A stretch of DNA of 64,000 nt from Sphingomonadales bacterium (GCA_027490095.1 JAIXYT010000004.1:1-64000); one strand, 5' to 3'. Counted from the stretch's first letter, positions 32,009-42,177 are shown. Numbers and translations are program-made. Notes: a model not told the origin generated them from the sequence alone.

Positions 32009-32362
32009 CTACAGGATCAAGGCAGCAACAAGCCGTTCCTCGGCGACCAGCACGTTGAACGTGCGCGCGGCGGCAGCGCTGTCCATCGGCTCGATGCGCA
32101 CGCCACGCGCCCGCAGCGCTTCGGTGAAGGGCCGCGGAGGCCGCCTGAGCATCGGGCCGCTTCCAAGCAGCAGCAGGTCTGCGCCGTCGAGGTCGGGCAC
32201 CGCTTCCCGCGTCAGCGTCTCCAACTGGAGCCCGGCCAGGCTCTCCGCTCGCTCGGCCGTGATCAGCAGCGCCGGGCGGTAAAGCCGCCCATCCACCACC
32301 CAGCCGTCGGCCGCCCGCCCCTCGATCCGGGCGCGGCCGGCCGCAAAGCGCAGCCCGCTCAA
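32009..32362 (-). CDS. Mth938-like domain protein (NDUFAF3/YajC-SecDF operon companion)
   Basis: The 117-residue product contains GWVVDGRLYRPALLITAE and DLLLLGSGPMLRRPPRPFTEALRARGVRIEPMDSAAAARTFNVL, the pattern of the Mth938/NDUFAF3 family (residues LxLGTG-like, then a conserved Thr/Asn near the end). Members assist complex I assembly in mitochondria; the bacterial role is unclear. The gene is fourth in the yajC-secD-secF operon, the standard alphaproteobacterial position. The start is TTG at 32362, overlapping the secF stop (TTGA). That start is inferred from frame and overlap. Confidence 0.72.
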   Translation of the reverse strand: MSGLRFAAGRARIEGRAADGWVVDGRLYRPALLITAERAESLAGLQLETLTREAVPDLDGADLLLLGSGPMLRRPPRPFTEALRARGVRIEPMDSAAAARTFNVLVAEERLVAALIL

Positions 32363-33336
32363 ACCTGGCCGCGCTCGGCTGCCAGCTTCGCCTTCAGCTT
32401 TGCGTCGGGATCGTTCGCGTCCGACGGCACGAAGCTCTGCGGGCTGACGCCAAGCCACATCAGGATCGGCGCGCCGATGAAGATCGACGAATAGGTGCCG
32501 ATCACGATCCCCAGCAGCATCGCCACCGAGAAGCCGAACAGCACCGAGCCGCCAAGCACCACCAGCGTGCCCAGCGCAATCATCATCGAGATGGAGGTCA
32601 CGATGGTGCGCGACAGCGTCTCGTTGATCGAGAGGTTCAGCACCTCCTCGATCCCCATCTTGCGGTATTTGCGGAGATTCTCCCGGATCCGGTCGTAGAC
32701 GACGATGGTGTCGTTCAGCGAATAGCCGATGATCGTCAGGATGGCGGCCACGATGTTGAGGTCGAACTCCAGCTGGGTCAGCGCGAAGAAGCCGAGCGTC
32801 AGCGCCACGTCGTGGATGAGCGCGAACAGCGCTCCAACCCCGAACTGCCATTCGAAGCGGAACCAGATGTAGATGGAGATGCCGAGCATCGCGAGCGCCA
32901 TGGCAAGTGCGCCATCCCGGATCAGTTCGTTCGACACCTTGCCGGATACCGTTTCCACCCGCCTGAACTGGGCATCCGGGTTGTCGGCCTTGATCTTTGC
33001 CTGGACCGCGGACACCACCTTCTGCACGGCCGCATCGTCGCCGGGGGGCAGCGGCAGGCGGATGGAAACCGTCCGCGGGTCGCCGAAGGTCTGCAGGTTG
33101 CCCGCGCCTGCGCCGGCGCTGTTCACGGTCGTGCGCAGATCATCGAGCTGGGCGGGCTTTTCGAAGCGCACTTCCATCATCAGGCCGCCGGCAAAATCGA
33201 CGCCGAAGTTGAGCCCGCGGATGGCGACGAGCGCGATGGAGCCGACGATCAGAAGGATCGACAGCCCCATCGCGATGTTCCGCCACTTCAGGAACGGGAT
33301 GTTGGTGTTGTCGGGAATCAGTTTCAGCAGCCGCAT
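32359..33336 (-). CDS. secF: Protein translocase subunit SecF
   Basis: SecF with SecD uses proton flow to pull exported proteins out of the Sec channel. The 325-residue protein has an N-terminal membrane helix (LSILLIVGSIALVAIRGL), the periplasmic head starting with GLNFGVDFAGGLMMEV, and five C-terminal membrane segments containing YSLNDTIVVYDRIRENLRKYRKM, the RND proton-path motif with the conserved Asp/Arg. ATG 33336 lies 12 bases after secD. The tail is followed directly by the Mth938-like gene. Confidence 0.97.
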   Translation of the reverse strand: MRLLKLIPDNTNIPFLKWRNIAMGLSILLIVGSIALVAIRGLNFGVDFAGGLMMEVRFEKPAQLDDLRTTVNSAGAGAGNLQTFGDPRTVSIRLPLPPGDDAAVQKVVSAVQAKIKADNPDAQFRRVETVSGKVSNELIRDGALAMALAMLGISIYIWFRFEWQFGVGALFALIHDVALTLGFFALTQLEFDLNIVAAILTIIGYSLNDTIVVYDRIRENLRKYRKMGIEEVLNLSINETLSRTIVTSISMMIALGTLVVLGGSVLFGFSVAMLLGIVIGTYSSIFIGAPILMWLGVSPQSFVPSDANDPDAKLKAKLAAERGQV

Positions 33337-33348
33337 GGGGCGTGGTCC

Positions 33349-34944
<1,596 letters not shown>

Positions 34945-34952
34945 CTAGGGTC

Positions 34953-35303
34953 TCAGGCCTTCGCGTCGTTGGCGGCCGCCGGCGCGCCGCGCGGCGTCAC
35001 GGAGGCCAGCGTCGATTTCAGCGCGCGCACCTTCACGTTCGGCGCCAGCTCGATCTCGACCTCGCCGTCGGTCACCTTGGTCACCTTGCCGATCAGGCCG
35101 CCGCCGGTCACCACCTCGTCGCCCTTCTTGGCGGCATCGACCATTGCGCGGTGCTGTTTCAGCTTCTGCTGCTGCGGGCGGATGATCAGGAACCAGAAGA
35201 TCACGAACAGCAGCAGCAGCGGCACGATCTGCACAAGGATGGCCGAAGCGCCTCCAGGTGCCGCACCGGCAGCAGCCTGAGCATAGGCAGGGGTCGAAAA
35301 CAT
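34953..35303 (-). CDS. yajC: Preprotein translocase subunit YajC
   Basis: The 116-residue single-pass membrane protein has the helix IVQIVPLLLLFVIFWFLIIRP and the conserved RPQQQKLKQHRAMVDAAKKGDEVVTGGGLIGKVTKV soluble part. It associates with SecDF. The family's lone N-terminal segment is preceded by AYAQAAAGAAPGGA, a short alanine-rich leader. GAGGGA lies upstream of ATG 35303. It is the first gene of yajC-secD-secF-Mth938, divergent from the DUF815 gene across a 95-base gap. Confidence 0.95.
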   Translation of the reverse strand: MFSTPAYAQAAAGAAPGGASAILVQIVPLLLLFVIFWFLIIRPQQQKLKQHRAMVDAAKKGDEVVTGGGLIGKVTKVTDGEVEIELAPNVKVRALKSTLASVTPRGAPAAANDAKA

Positions 35304-35398
35304 GCAGCAATCCCTCGAGTGGGGTGGGTATCGAAGCGCCGCGCTTACACGCCGCCCCCGTGTTTTTCAAATGGGAGGACATCGGCTAGGCACAAGCC

Positions 35399-36196
35399 AT
35401 GCCGGAAGACATCCCCACAGCCCTGTTGCGCATCGCCCACAGTCTGGACCGCCTTGCAGGCTCCGCCCCGCCCGAGGCCGACCCGGCAGCGGGCATGGCC
35501 TTCCGCTGGGACGGTGCAGCGCTGCACGCGGTCGACAGCCCGTCCGTGCTGCCGACCAGCCGCTTCGCGGGCGTCGATCAGCAGATGGAGGCGCTTTCCC
35601 GCAACATCGGCGCGCTGGCGAACGGTTCGCCCGCGCACGACATGCTGTTGTGGGGCGCACGCGGGATGGGCAAGTCCGCCCTCGTCCGCGCGGTCGCGGC
35701 CGAACGACAGGTCGCGCTGGTGCAGGCCGCCGGCGATGCGCTCGCCTCGCTGCCGGGGCTCTTCGCGCGCCTTGCTGCCGTGCCACGCCCGTTCCTGCTG
35801 TTCGTCGACGATCTTGCCTTCGCGGGCGCCGACCCGCAGGTCCGCACCCTGCGCTCGCTGCTGGACGGCGGGATTGCCGAACGCCCGGCCAACATCCGCC
35901 TTGCCGTCACCTCGAACCATCGGCATCTGGTGGAGCGCGAGGCGGCCGACAGCCGGCACGCCCGCGATGCCGCCGACGACCAGCTCGCCCTTGTCGACCG
36001 CTTCGGCCTTGTCCTCGGCTTCCACGCGCCCGACCAGCACACCTACCTCGAAATGGTCCGCCGCCACCTCGATGCCGAGGGGCTTCCGCTGGACGAGACG
36101 GACGCCATTGCCTTCGCGCTCTCCCGCGGAGGCCGTTCGGGCCGCACCGCCTGGCACTACCGCACCGAGCTGCTGACGCGCCGGGCCGCCACTTGA
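35399..36196 (+). CDS. DUF815-family P-loop ATPase
   Basis: The 265-residue protein has Walker A WGARGMGKSALVRAV (about residue 85), Walker B FLLFVDDLAFAG, an arginine finger candidate in TSNHRHLVER, and a C-terminal lid (ALSRGGRSGRTAWHYRTELL). That order, AAA+-like with GARGxGKS, defines DUF815 (formerly hypothetical ATPases such as those in cyanobacteria and alphaproteobacteria). The function is not known. Length is typical. The gene starts 6 bases after the upstream region of yajC's promoter side; no partner is seen downstream apart from the operator-bearing small gene. Confidence 0.85.
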   Translation: MPEDIPTALLRIAHSLDRLAGSAPPEADPAAGMAFRWDGAALHAVDSPSVLPTSRFAGVDQQMEALSRNIGALANGSPAHDMLLWGARGMGKSALVRAVAAERQVALVQAAGDALASLPGLFARLAAVPRPFLLFVDDLAFAGADPQVRTLRSLLDGGIAERPANIRLAVTSNHRHLVEREAADSRHARDAADDQLALVDRFGLVLGFHAPDQHTYLEMVRRHLDAEGLPLDETDAIAFALSRGGRSGRTAWHYRTELLTRRAAT

Positions 36197-36199
36197 TGC

Positions 36200-36245
36200 T
36201 TGCTTCTGCGAATAGTTCGCAATAGCTTCCTGCGACTCGTTCGCA
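36200..36245 (+). promoter_or_regulatory. Putative promoter with two 15-bp palindromic operators (Fur-box-like)
   Basis: TGCGAATAGTTCGCA (36207-36221) and TGCGACTCGTTCGCA (36231-36245) are nearly identical 7-1-7 palindromes, 24 bases apart start to start. The first fills the 17-base spacer between TTGCTT (36200-36205) and TAGCTT (36223-36228), a weak -35/-10 pair. The second ends just before the Shine-Dalgarno AGGAAGGA. The 7-1-7 form with TGnGAAT halves resembles Fur-family boxes. The regulator's identity is inference. The second copy can also fold as a 10-bp hairpin, CTTCCTGCGA/TCGCAGGAAG. Confidence 0.5.
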
Positions 36246-36258
36246 GGAAGGATTCTCC

Positions 36259-36663
36259 ATGCACAGCGCCCTCACCGTCCTGAGCTTCACCCCGCCCCCG
36301 GTCGCGGCCCTGGCCGAGGAGGCGCGGATCCAGCTGAAGGCCGCCCGGATGTGGGTGATGCTGGCGCGGCACCACCGCAACCCCAAGCCCGTTCTCGCCA
36401 GCCTTCTCGGTGGAACGACGGCCGCCTTCTGCACGCTGATGGAGGCGCTGGTGACGGCCTGGCCCGAGGCCTTCACGGCCTATCCGCCCTGCGCCTGCGC
36501 CGTCTCGCCCGACGAGGCGACGCTTCTGGACCTGCTGACACAGGCCAGCGAGGGGCAGAGGGACGAAGCCGACGCGCTGCTGAAGGACATGCTGCCGCCC
36601 TCCGACCGGCAGCGGCTGTGGGCGGCCGCCATCCGGGCGACGCCCTTAGGGCACGGCTTCTAG
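36259..36663 (+). CDS. Small helical protein of unknown function under palindromic operator
   Basis: The 134-residue protein is mostly helical, with ALAEEARIQLKAARMWVMLARHH in the first half and a cluster PPCACAVSPDEATLLDLL in the second. It has no signal peptide and no membrane segment. I do not recognise a family. Start ATG 36259 has AGGAAGGA eight bases upstream. Its promoter carries two strong palindromes (separate entry), which suggests tight control, perhaps by iron. It ends 7 bases from the convergent acyl-CoA dehydrogenase gene. Confidence 0.75.
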   Translation: MHSALTVLSFTPPPVAALAEEARIQLKAARMWVMLARHHRNPKPVLASLLGGTTAAFCTLMEALVTAWPEAFTAYPPCACAVSPDEATLLDLLTQASEGQRDEADALLKDMLPPSDRQRLWAAAIRATPLGHGF

Positions 36664-36670
36664 CGAGCGC

Positions 36671-37846
36671 TCAGCGCCGCCCGCCGAACAACTGCCGCCC
36701 TGCGAGATCGAGCATTATTTCTTCGCTGCCCCCGCCGATCGCGTTGACCCGCACCTCGCGGTAGATGCGCTCCACCTTGCTGCCGCGCAGATAGCTCGCA
36801 CCCCCCAGCACTTGTGCTGCCTCGCGCGCGACGGCCTCCAGCGTGCGGGTCGCCTGCACCTTCAGCATCGCATAGCTCGCCGGCTCGCCTGTGCCGTTCT
36901 TGTGCTGGTGCGCCAGCAGGTCCACCCAGGCCTGGGTCGTCTCGATCTGGCGCACCAGGTCCGCCAGCTTGATGCGGATGGACTGGTGCGACATCAGCGA
37001 CTTGCCGAAGGTCTCCCGCTCCACCGCCCAGTCGACCGCTTCCTGCAGCGCCACCCGCGCCATCGCCATGCAGCCGTGCGCCATCCCCAGCCGCTCGGAA
37101 TTGAAGTTGCGCATGATGCCCAGAAAGCCGCCGTTTTCCGGCCCGATCAGATTCTCGGGCGGCACCTCGACATCCTGGAAATAGACCGCCGCAGTGTCCG
37201 AACAGTGCCAGCCCATCTTTTCCAGCCGGGTGCGGCTGACACCGGGCCGATCGGTCTCGATCAGCATCAGCGAGATGCCGCCCATGCCCGCCCCCCCGGT
37301 GCGAACCGCGACCGTCATATAGTCCGCCCGCATGGCGGACGTGATGAACATCTTGGAGCCGTTGACGACATAATGGTTGCCGCGCTTTTCGGCCTTTGTC
37401 TTCAGCGCCGCCACATCCGAGCCGCCCCCCGGCTCGGTGATCGCGAGGCTGATGATCTTGTCGCCCGCCAGCACTTGCGGCGCGATCCGGCGCTTCATCT
37501 CTTCGCTGCCCAGCGCCAGGATCGGCGGCAGGCCGATGCCGTGCGTCATCAGGCTGGCCCCCAGGCCGCCTGCGCCGGGCGCCGCCAGCTCCTCCGACTG
37601 GGCCATCGAATGGAACACGTCGAACCCGTCCGAGTGGCCGCCAAACTCCTCTGGGTAGCCCAGCCCCAGGATGCCGGCGGCAGCGGCCTTGCGGTGCAGC
37701 TCGCGCGGCAGCTCGCCGTCGCGCTCCCACTGGTCGATGTTGGGCTCCACCTCGCGCTGGACGAAGGTCCGCACGCTGTCGGCGACGGCCTGGTGGGTCT
37801 CGTCATAGAAGGGGCTCTTCGCCCGCCATTTTTCGAACAGCCGCAT
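36671..37846 (-). CDS. Acyl-CoA dehydrogenase family protein
   Basis: The 391-residue flavoenzyme introduces a double bond into acyl-CoA. It has ISLAITEPGGGSDVAALKTKAE (FAD/substrate binding), YVVNGSKMFITSAMRADYM, and QATRTLEAVAREAAQVLGGASYLRGSKVERIYREVRVNAIGGGSEEIMLDLAGRQL at the C terminus. In that block the first Glu of GSEE may be the catalytic base of the long-chain type; the usual medium-chain base lies nearby. The chain-length class is not set by reading. Start ATG 37846 with GAGGAG upstream; the longer ORF frame is a shadow. Divergent from the S9 peptidase at 37.9 kb. Confidence 0.92.
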   Translation of the reverse strand: MRLFEKWRAKSPFYDETHQAVADSVRTFVQREVEPNIDQWERDGELPRELHRKAAAAGILGLGYPEEFGGHSDGFDVFHSMAQSEELAAPGAGGLGASLMTHGIGLPPILALGSEEMKRRIAPQVLAGDKIISLAITEPGGGSDVAALKTKAEKRGNHYVVNGSKMFITSAMRADYMTVAVRTGGAGMGGISLMLIETDRPGVSRTRLEKMGWHCSDTAAVYFQDVEVPPENLIGPENGGFLGIMRNFNSERLGMAHGCMAMARVALQEAVDWAVERETFGKSLMSHQSIRIKLADLVRQIETTQAWVDLLAHQHKNGTGEPASYAMLKVQATRTLEAVAREAAQVLGGASYLRGSKVERIYREVRVNAIGGGSEEIMLDLAGRQLFGGRR

Positions 37847-37898
37847 TGAATTCTCCTCTGTCTCCACGCTAGCAAGGCGAAAGAGAGGGAATAAGCTG

Positions 37899-39962
37899 AT
37901 GAAAACTCTTGTGAGCCTGCTGCTGGCAGCCGCAATTCTGCCCACTGCGCAGGCCGCCGCCCAAACAAGACCGTTCCAGCCCGCCGACATCTACGACCTG
38001 TCCATGGTCACGTCGCCGCAGGTCTCGCCAGACGGCACGCGGGTGCTGTTCACCCGCACGGCCTTCGACCGCGGAACGGACCGGCGCACCGGCGAGCTGT
38101 GGCTTGCCCACCTCGATTCCGCCGGCCGCATCATAGACAAGCGTCTCCTCGTCGCCCGAGATGTCAGCCCCCGCGCCGCCGGCTGGTCGCCCGACGGAAG
38201 CCGGATCGCCTATGTCGCCCAGGCGCTCGGCAAGGCACAGATCCACGTGCTTGCGCTGGCGGACGGCGTCGGGCGCCCGCTCACCACGGGCGACCTGTCG
38301 CCGTCCCAGCCCACATGGTCGCCTGACGGCCGGCGCATCGCCTTCATCGGCCGGGTGGAGGCAAAGCCCGTCTCGATCCCGGGCATGCCGGAAAAGCCGA
38401 AGGGGGCCGACACGGCCGCCGACCCGAAGATCATCTCCGACCTCTTCTGGCGCGCCGATGGCGCCGGCGAACGCAAGCCGGGTGCCACCCACCTGTTCGT
38501 GGCCGACGCCGCCACCGGCACAGTCACGCAATTGACGGTCGGCGACACGGACAAGGTGAACGACGACGGCGGGCTCGACTGGACAAAGGACGGCCGCGCC
38601 CTCGTCGCCCCCTTCACCCCAGACCCCATCAAGGGCCCGCGCGAAATCGACCTCTATCTCTACGAGGCGCGGATCGGCGACGGCGGCAAGGTGTGGCCGC
38701 CCACCCGGCTCACCAGCCGCCCTGGCAGCGAATATCAGCCCGCCGTCTCTCCCGATGGCCGTACTATCGCCTTCCTCGGCAGCGTTGCCAGCAACCAGTT
38801 CTACGACATGCCGGAACTCTGGACGACCTCCACCACGCCCGAAGGCGAGGTGCGCCACCTGAGCAAGGCGCTGGACCGCCCTGTCGCGAGCGCCGAATGG
38901 GCAACGGACGGCAGCGGGCTCGACATTCTGTACCACGACGAAGGCACGCAGCGGATCGCCCGCATCGATGCCCGGACCGGGGCCACCAACATCCGGGTCC
39001 CCTCGGTCGGCGGAACCCGCCTCTACCTGCCGTCCGCCGGCGGCCAGGCCAGCTGCGTGAACGACGTCTGCGCCTTCACCACCCCGCTGACCGACCGCCC
39101 GGCGGGCCTGGGCATCGCGAAACTGGCCACCCAGTCCGACGCACTCGACTTCAACGCCCAGTGGGCCGCCACCCGGACCCCTTCGCGCATCGAGGAAATC
39201 ACCGCAGCCTCACGCGCCGACGGCAAGCGCGTGCAGGGCTGGATCGCCTTCCCGCCCGATTTCAATCCGGCCCGGCGCTACCCCGTCATCCTCGACATCC
39301 ACGGCGGCCCCAACACCGATTACGGCCCCTTCTTCTCGGTGACGCACAGCCTCTATGCCGCCGCCGGCTACATCGTGCTGTTCGCCAACCCGCGCGGCTC
39401 GATCGGCTATGGCAACGCCTTCGCCAACGCGATCACCAACGCCTATCCGGGCCAGGACCATGACGACCTGATGACGCTCGTCGATGCGCTTGCCGCGCGC
39501 CCCTACGCCGACGGCCGCAACCTGTTCATCGGCGGCGGCTCGGGCGGCGGCGTACTGACGCTGTGGGCGATCGGCAAGGAACCCGACAAGTTCCGCGGGG
39601 CGGTTGCACTGAGGCCGGTCGTCGACTGGACGGACCAGGCGACGACCTCCGACGGATCGGCCTTTTTCGCCAAGCACTGGATGGGGGCAATGCCCTGGGA
39701 CAAGCCGGATCTCTACTTCAGCCGCTCGCCCTTCAGCCTGACGGGCAGCATCAAGACGCCGACGCTGCTGATCACCGGCGAGAACGACTATCGCACCCCG
39801 ATCAGCCAGACAGAGCAGATGTTCGGGGCGCTGAAGCTGCGCGGCGTGGAGACGACGATGATCCGCCTGCCCGGCGCCGGGCACGGCATGGGCCGGCCGT
39901 CGCAATGGCTGCAGTCGATCCTGGCACCGATCGACTGGTTCAACCAGCGCAAGGCCAGATAG
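37899..39962 (+). CDS. Exported S9 family peptidase (second copy type)
   Basis: The 687-residue precursor has a signal peptide (MKTLVSLLLAAAILPTAQAAAQ), an N-terminal TolB-like/WD propeller with several SPDG repeats (e.g. SPDGTRVLF, SPDGSRIAYV, SPDGRRIAF) and an alpha/beta hydrolase half. Catalytic residues: Ser in FIGGGSGGGVLTLWA, Asp in TGENDYRTPISQ, His in GAGHGMGRP. The nucleophile is set in GGGSGGG, not the GGSYGGY seen in the other copy at 16.7 kb, so the two are different subgroups. The N-terminal Sec signal indicates a periplasmic peptide-degrading role. Divergent from the dehydrogenase gene. Confidence 0.92.
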   Translation: MKTLVSLLLAAAILPTAQAAAQTRPFQPADIYDLSMVTSPQVSPDGTRVLFTRTAFDRGTDRRTGELWLAHLDSAGRIIDKRLLVARDVSPRAAGWSPDGSRIAYVAQALGKAQIHVLALADGVGRPLTTGDLSPSQPTWSPDGRRIAFIGRVEAKPVSIPGMPEKPKGADTAADPKIISDLFWRADGAGERKPGATHLFVADAATGTVTQLTVGDTDKVNDDGGLDWTKDGRALVAPFTPDPIKGPREIDLYLYEARIGDGGKVWPPTRLTSRPGSEYQPAVSPDGRTIAFLGSVASNQFYDMPELWTTSTTPEGEVRHLSKALDRPVASAEWATDGSGLDILYHDEGTQRIARIDARTGATNIRVPSVGGTRLYLPSAGGQASCVNDVCAFTTPLTDRPAGLGIAKLATQSDALDFNAQWAATRTPSRIEEITAASRADGKRVQGWIAFPPDFNPARRYPVILDIHGGPNTDYGPFFSVTHSLYAAAGYIVLFANPRGSIGYGNAFANAITNAYPGQDHDDLMTLVDALAARPYADGRNLFIGGGSGGGVLTLWAIGKEPDKFRGAVALRPVVDWTDQATTSDGSAFFAKHWMGAMPWDKPDLYFSRSPFSLTGSIKTPTLLITGENDYRTPISQTEQMFGALKLRGVETTMIRLPGAGHGMGRPSQWLQSILAPIDWFNQRKAR

Positions 39963-40037
39963 GCCCCGCCGACGCAGCCGCTGCCGCAGATCGGGCCGCA
40001 GCCGACGCGCCCGCATCGACCGCGCGGGCCTCAGTCG

Positions 40038-40526
40038 CTAGAGGTCGCTCACCGCGATCATGAGCCACTGATCGGTCCCGTTGGAGACGAAGGTGGCCAT
40101 TTCGTTCCGGTCGAGGTTGATGGCGGATTGGCCCTCGACCAGATCGGTGGGAACGGCGACCACCACGCCCACCTCGGTCGAACGCGGCGGACCGCCCCCG
40201 GGGGCAGGTCGCGGAACGGCATTGCGGATCGTTATCACCCGCCCGGCGCCCGCAACCGCTGCTCGCGGCAGGGTGATCACGACAGGGGCGGTCACGATCA
40301 CGACGTCGGAAGTTGGGGCAACCTGCAGGCTGCGGGTCGCGGTCTCGACGACAAGGCGGGTCGGGCCTGACGCCGCTGGCCCTGGCGGGCCGGGCGGGCC
40401 GGCCGGGCCGGGTGGGCCCGCAACCCCGGGAGCGCCGGTGGAAACGCAAGCCGATAGTGCAAGGCACAGGGCTGCACAGGTAGCCGCTTGCAGTCCGGAT
40501 CCGAATCTCTGTCCTGCCCTGCGCAT
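40038..40526 (-). CDS. Lipoprotein with short collagen-like Gly-X-Y run
   Basis: The 162-residue precursor has a lipobox (LCLALSACVSTG) and directly after the lipidated Cys a collagen-like run GAPGVAGPPGPAGPPGPPGP of about seven Gly-X-Y triplets. The rest is a compact beta-rich domain (LVVETATRSLQVAPTSDVVIV, then GRVITIRNAVP). Short collagen-like stalks trimerise in other bacterial proteins. The mature domain belongs to no family I recognise. GGAGG precedes ATG 40526. It lies 27 bases downstream of the bactofilin gene, suggesting co-transcription with bactofilin and the M23 peptidase, but the role is unknown. Confidence 0.75.
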   Translation of the reverse strand: MRRAGQRFGSGLQAATCAALCLALSACVSTGAPGVAGPPGPAGPPGPPGPAASGPTRLVVETATRSLQVAPTSDVVIVTAPVVITLPRAAVAGAGRVITIRNAVPRPAPGGGPPRSTEVGVVVAVPTDLVEGQSAINLDRNEMATFVSNGTDQWLMIAVSDL

Positions 40527-40553
40527 CGACGTCCTCCCTGTCGGAGCGGCTCT

Positions 40554-41015
40554 TCAGCCGCCAGCGGCAGCTTCCACCTTTGCGCCATCGCCTGCAATGG
40601 AAACCACGGTCGCAGCAACCGAACTTCTGGGTCGGAAATGCCCGTCGACCTGGCTGCCCTGCTCTATGGTGAGGCTTTCGTAGGTCACGTCGCCGGTAAT
40701 GCGGGCGCTGGCCTGGATCACCAGTTCCCGCACGGAAACGGAACCCACGACGGTTCCGGCCAGCCTGGCCACTTCAGCCGAAACGGCCCCTGAGATCACG
40801 CTGTCGCGCCCCTGGACGAGGCTCGCGCAGCTGATGTCGCCCTCGACCCGGCCATCCAGGTGCAGATCCACGCTTGCGGCGATGTTGCCTGTCACCACCA
40901 CGTCCGCGCCCAGCACGGAAAAGGTGGACTGGGTGCCGCCCCTAGCTGGCGCGGACATCGCTGTACTGCCCGCTCCGGACCCTTGTGTCGGTGTCTGCCT
41001 TGACTTCGAGAACAT
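40554..41015 (-). CDS. bacA: Bactofilin family cytoskeletal protein
   Basis: Bactofilins self-assemble into filaments that localise cell-wall enzymes. The 153-residue protein has the conserved core (SVLGADVVVTGNIAASVDLHLDGRVEGDI, then SVISGAVSAEVARLAGTVVGSVSVRELVIQASARITGDVTYESLTIEQGSQVDG), a regular right-handed beta-helix pattern, flanked by short disordered tails. The start at 41015 is backed by GGAGG nine bases upstream but overlaps the M23 3' end by 74 bases; ATG 40958 is an alternative (134 residues). Bactofilin/M23 pairs are a known shape-control unit, and here the collagen-like lipoprotein follows. Confidence 0.9.
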   Translation of the reverse strand: MFSKSRQTPTQGSGAGSTAMSAPARGGTQSTFSVLGADVVVTGNIAASVDLHLDGRVEGDISCASLVQGRDSVISGAVSAEVARLAGTVVGSVSVRELVIQASARITGDVTYESLTIEQGSQVDGHFRPRSSVAATVVSIAGDGAKVEAAAGG

Positions 41016-42177
41016 GGGGCTGTGCCTCCAGGAAGCGGCGCGGGTTGACGGGCGTGCCGCCCACCCGGACCTCGAAATGCAGGTGCGTTCCGGTCGAGCG
41101 CCCTGTCGAACCCATCCGTCCGATCTGTTCGCCGGATTCGACCTTGCTGCCGACCCGGGCGGTGAAGCCCGACAGGTGCGCATAGCGGGTTTCGATGCCA
41201 TGGCCATGATCCACCTCGATCACATTGCCATAGCCGTTCTTGACGCCGGCAAAGATCACGCGGCCGGCGGCGGCTGCGCGGATCGGGCTGCCATGGGCGC
41301 CCGTGAAGTCGAGGCCGGCGTGCAGTGCGCGCTGGCCGTTGAACGGATCGAACCGATAGCCGAAGCCGCTCGAAAGCTCCATCCGCTCGGCCGGCAGGGC
41401 CGAAGGCACTGCGTCCAGCAGGCTTTCGAGCTGGCTCATCCGGTCCAGCTTCAGCGCCAGTTGCCGGATTGCCGGATCGGCCGAATTCGCCGCGCGCCGG
41501 CCGGGCCAGGGAATGAAGGGGCCGCCGCGCGCCGACACCGGGGAGGGGCGGATTCCCACCTGCTTCAGCACCCCCTCCACCTCGGCGGAGCGCTGTTCGA
41601 CAAGGCCGCCGATTTCGGCAATCATCGAGTCCTGCCGCAATGCGGCCGCCTGGAGCCTTGCCACCTGGTTGCCGCCGGGGGCGGCGGCGGGCACGAAGGC
41701 CGCTGCCGGCTGGGCGGTCGCCGTCTGCGGCGCGGGCGCCTGAACCGCCTCTTTCGGCAGTTCGCCGAAATGGGCGCCGACCAGTGCCTCCAGCTGGTCC
41801 TGCCGTGTGTCGATGGTCCGGGCGATCTCCTCGACCGTGCGCTTTTCGGCTGCAACCCGCGCTTCGGCCAGCGCGATCGCCGCTGCCCGCTCCGCCACGT
41901 CGCGGTTCTGCCAGCTGGTCCAGGCCTGCCAGCCCAGAAGCCCCGCCGTCCCCAGCGCCCAAGCGCCAACGACACTCAGCGCAAGGGACGCCGCACGGCG
42001 CTGCGCGCGCGCCGACAGGTGCAGGAACCGGACGTCTCCGCCGGTGCGCACGTAAATCTCATGATCCCGAAACAATGCGTTCCAGGTGCCGGAAAGGCTT
42101 TTCCGACGATCGGCTTCTGGCACTGAGGTGCGACCCCCATCCGGTTGCGGCAGACGCCCGTTGGGAGCTGGCTGCAC
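40942..42177 (-). CDS. M23 family metallopeptidase (membrane-anchored, LytM-like)
   Basis: The protein (411 residues from GTG 42177) has a transmembrane helix near residue 70 (ALSVVGAWALGTAGLLGWQAW), a coiled-coil stretch (RAAAIALAEARVAAEKRTVEEIARTID), and an M23 peptidase domain at the C terminus: LSSGFGYRFDPFNGQRALHAGLDF (first His and Asp zinc ligands) and STGTHLHFEVRVGG (HxH ligand). It likely cuts peptidoglycan crosslinks, possibly as a partner of the bactofilin overlapping its 3' end. The start is uncertain: GTGs at 42177 and 42123 and a TTG just before the HEIYVRTGGDVRF block are all possible, with no clear Shine-Dalgarno. Confidence 0.87.
   Translation of the reverse strand: MQPAPNGRLPQPDGGRTSVPEADRRKSLSGTWNALFRDHEIYVRTGGDVRFLHLSARAQRRAASLALSVVGAWALGTAGLLGWQAWTSWQNRDVAERAAAIALAEARVAAEKRTVEEIARTIDTRQDQLEALVGAHFGELPKEAVQAPAPQTATAQPAAAFVPAAAPGGNQVARLQAAALRQDSMIAEIGGLVEQRSAEVEGVLKQVGIRPSPVSARGGPFIPWPGRRAANSADPAIRQLALKLDRMSQLESLLDAVPSALPAERMELSSGFGYRFDPFNGQRALHAGLDFTGAHGSPIRAAAAGRVIFAGVKNGYGNVIEVDHGHGIETRYAHLSGFTARVGSKVESGEQIGRMGSTGRSTGTHLHFEVRVGGTPVNPRRFLEAQPHVLEVKADTDTRVRSGQYSDVRAS

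Noticed and set aside
36227-36249. Perfect 10-bp hairpin as a transcription terminator
   Set aside because: It falls between a promoter-like sequence and the ribosome binding site of the next gene, and its core matches the neighbouring palindrome. An operator explains it better.
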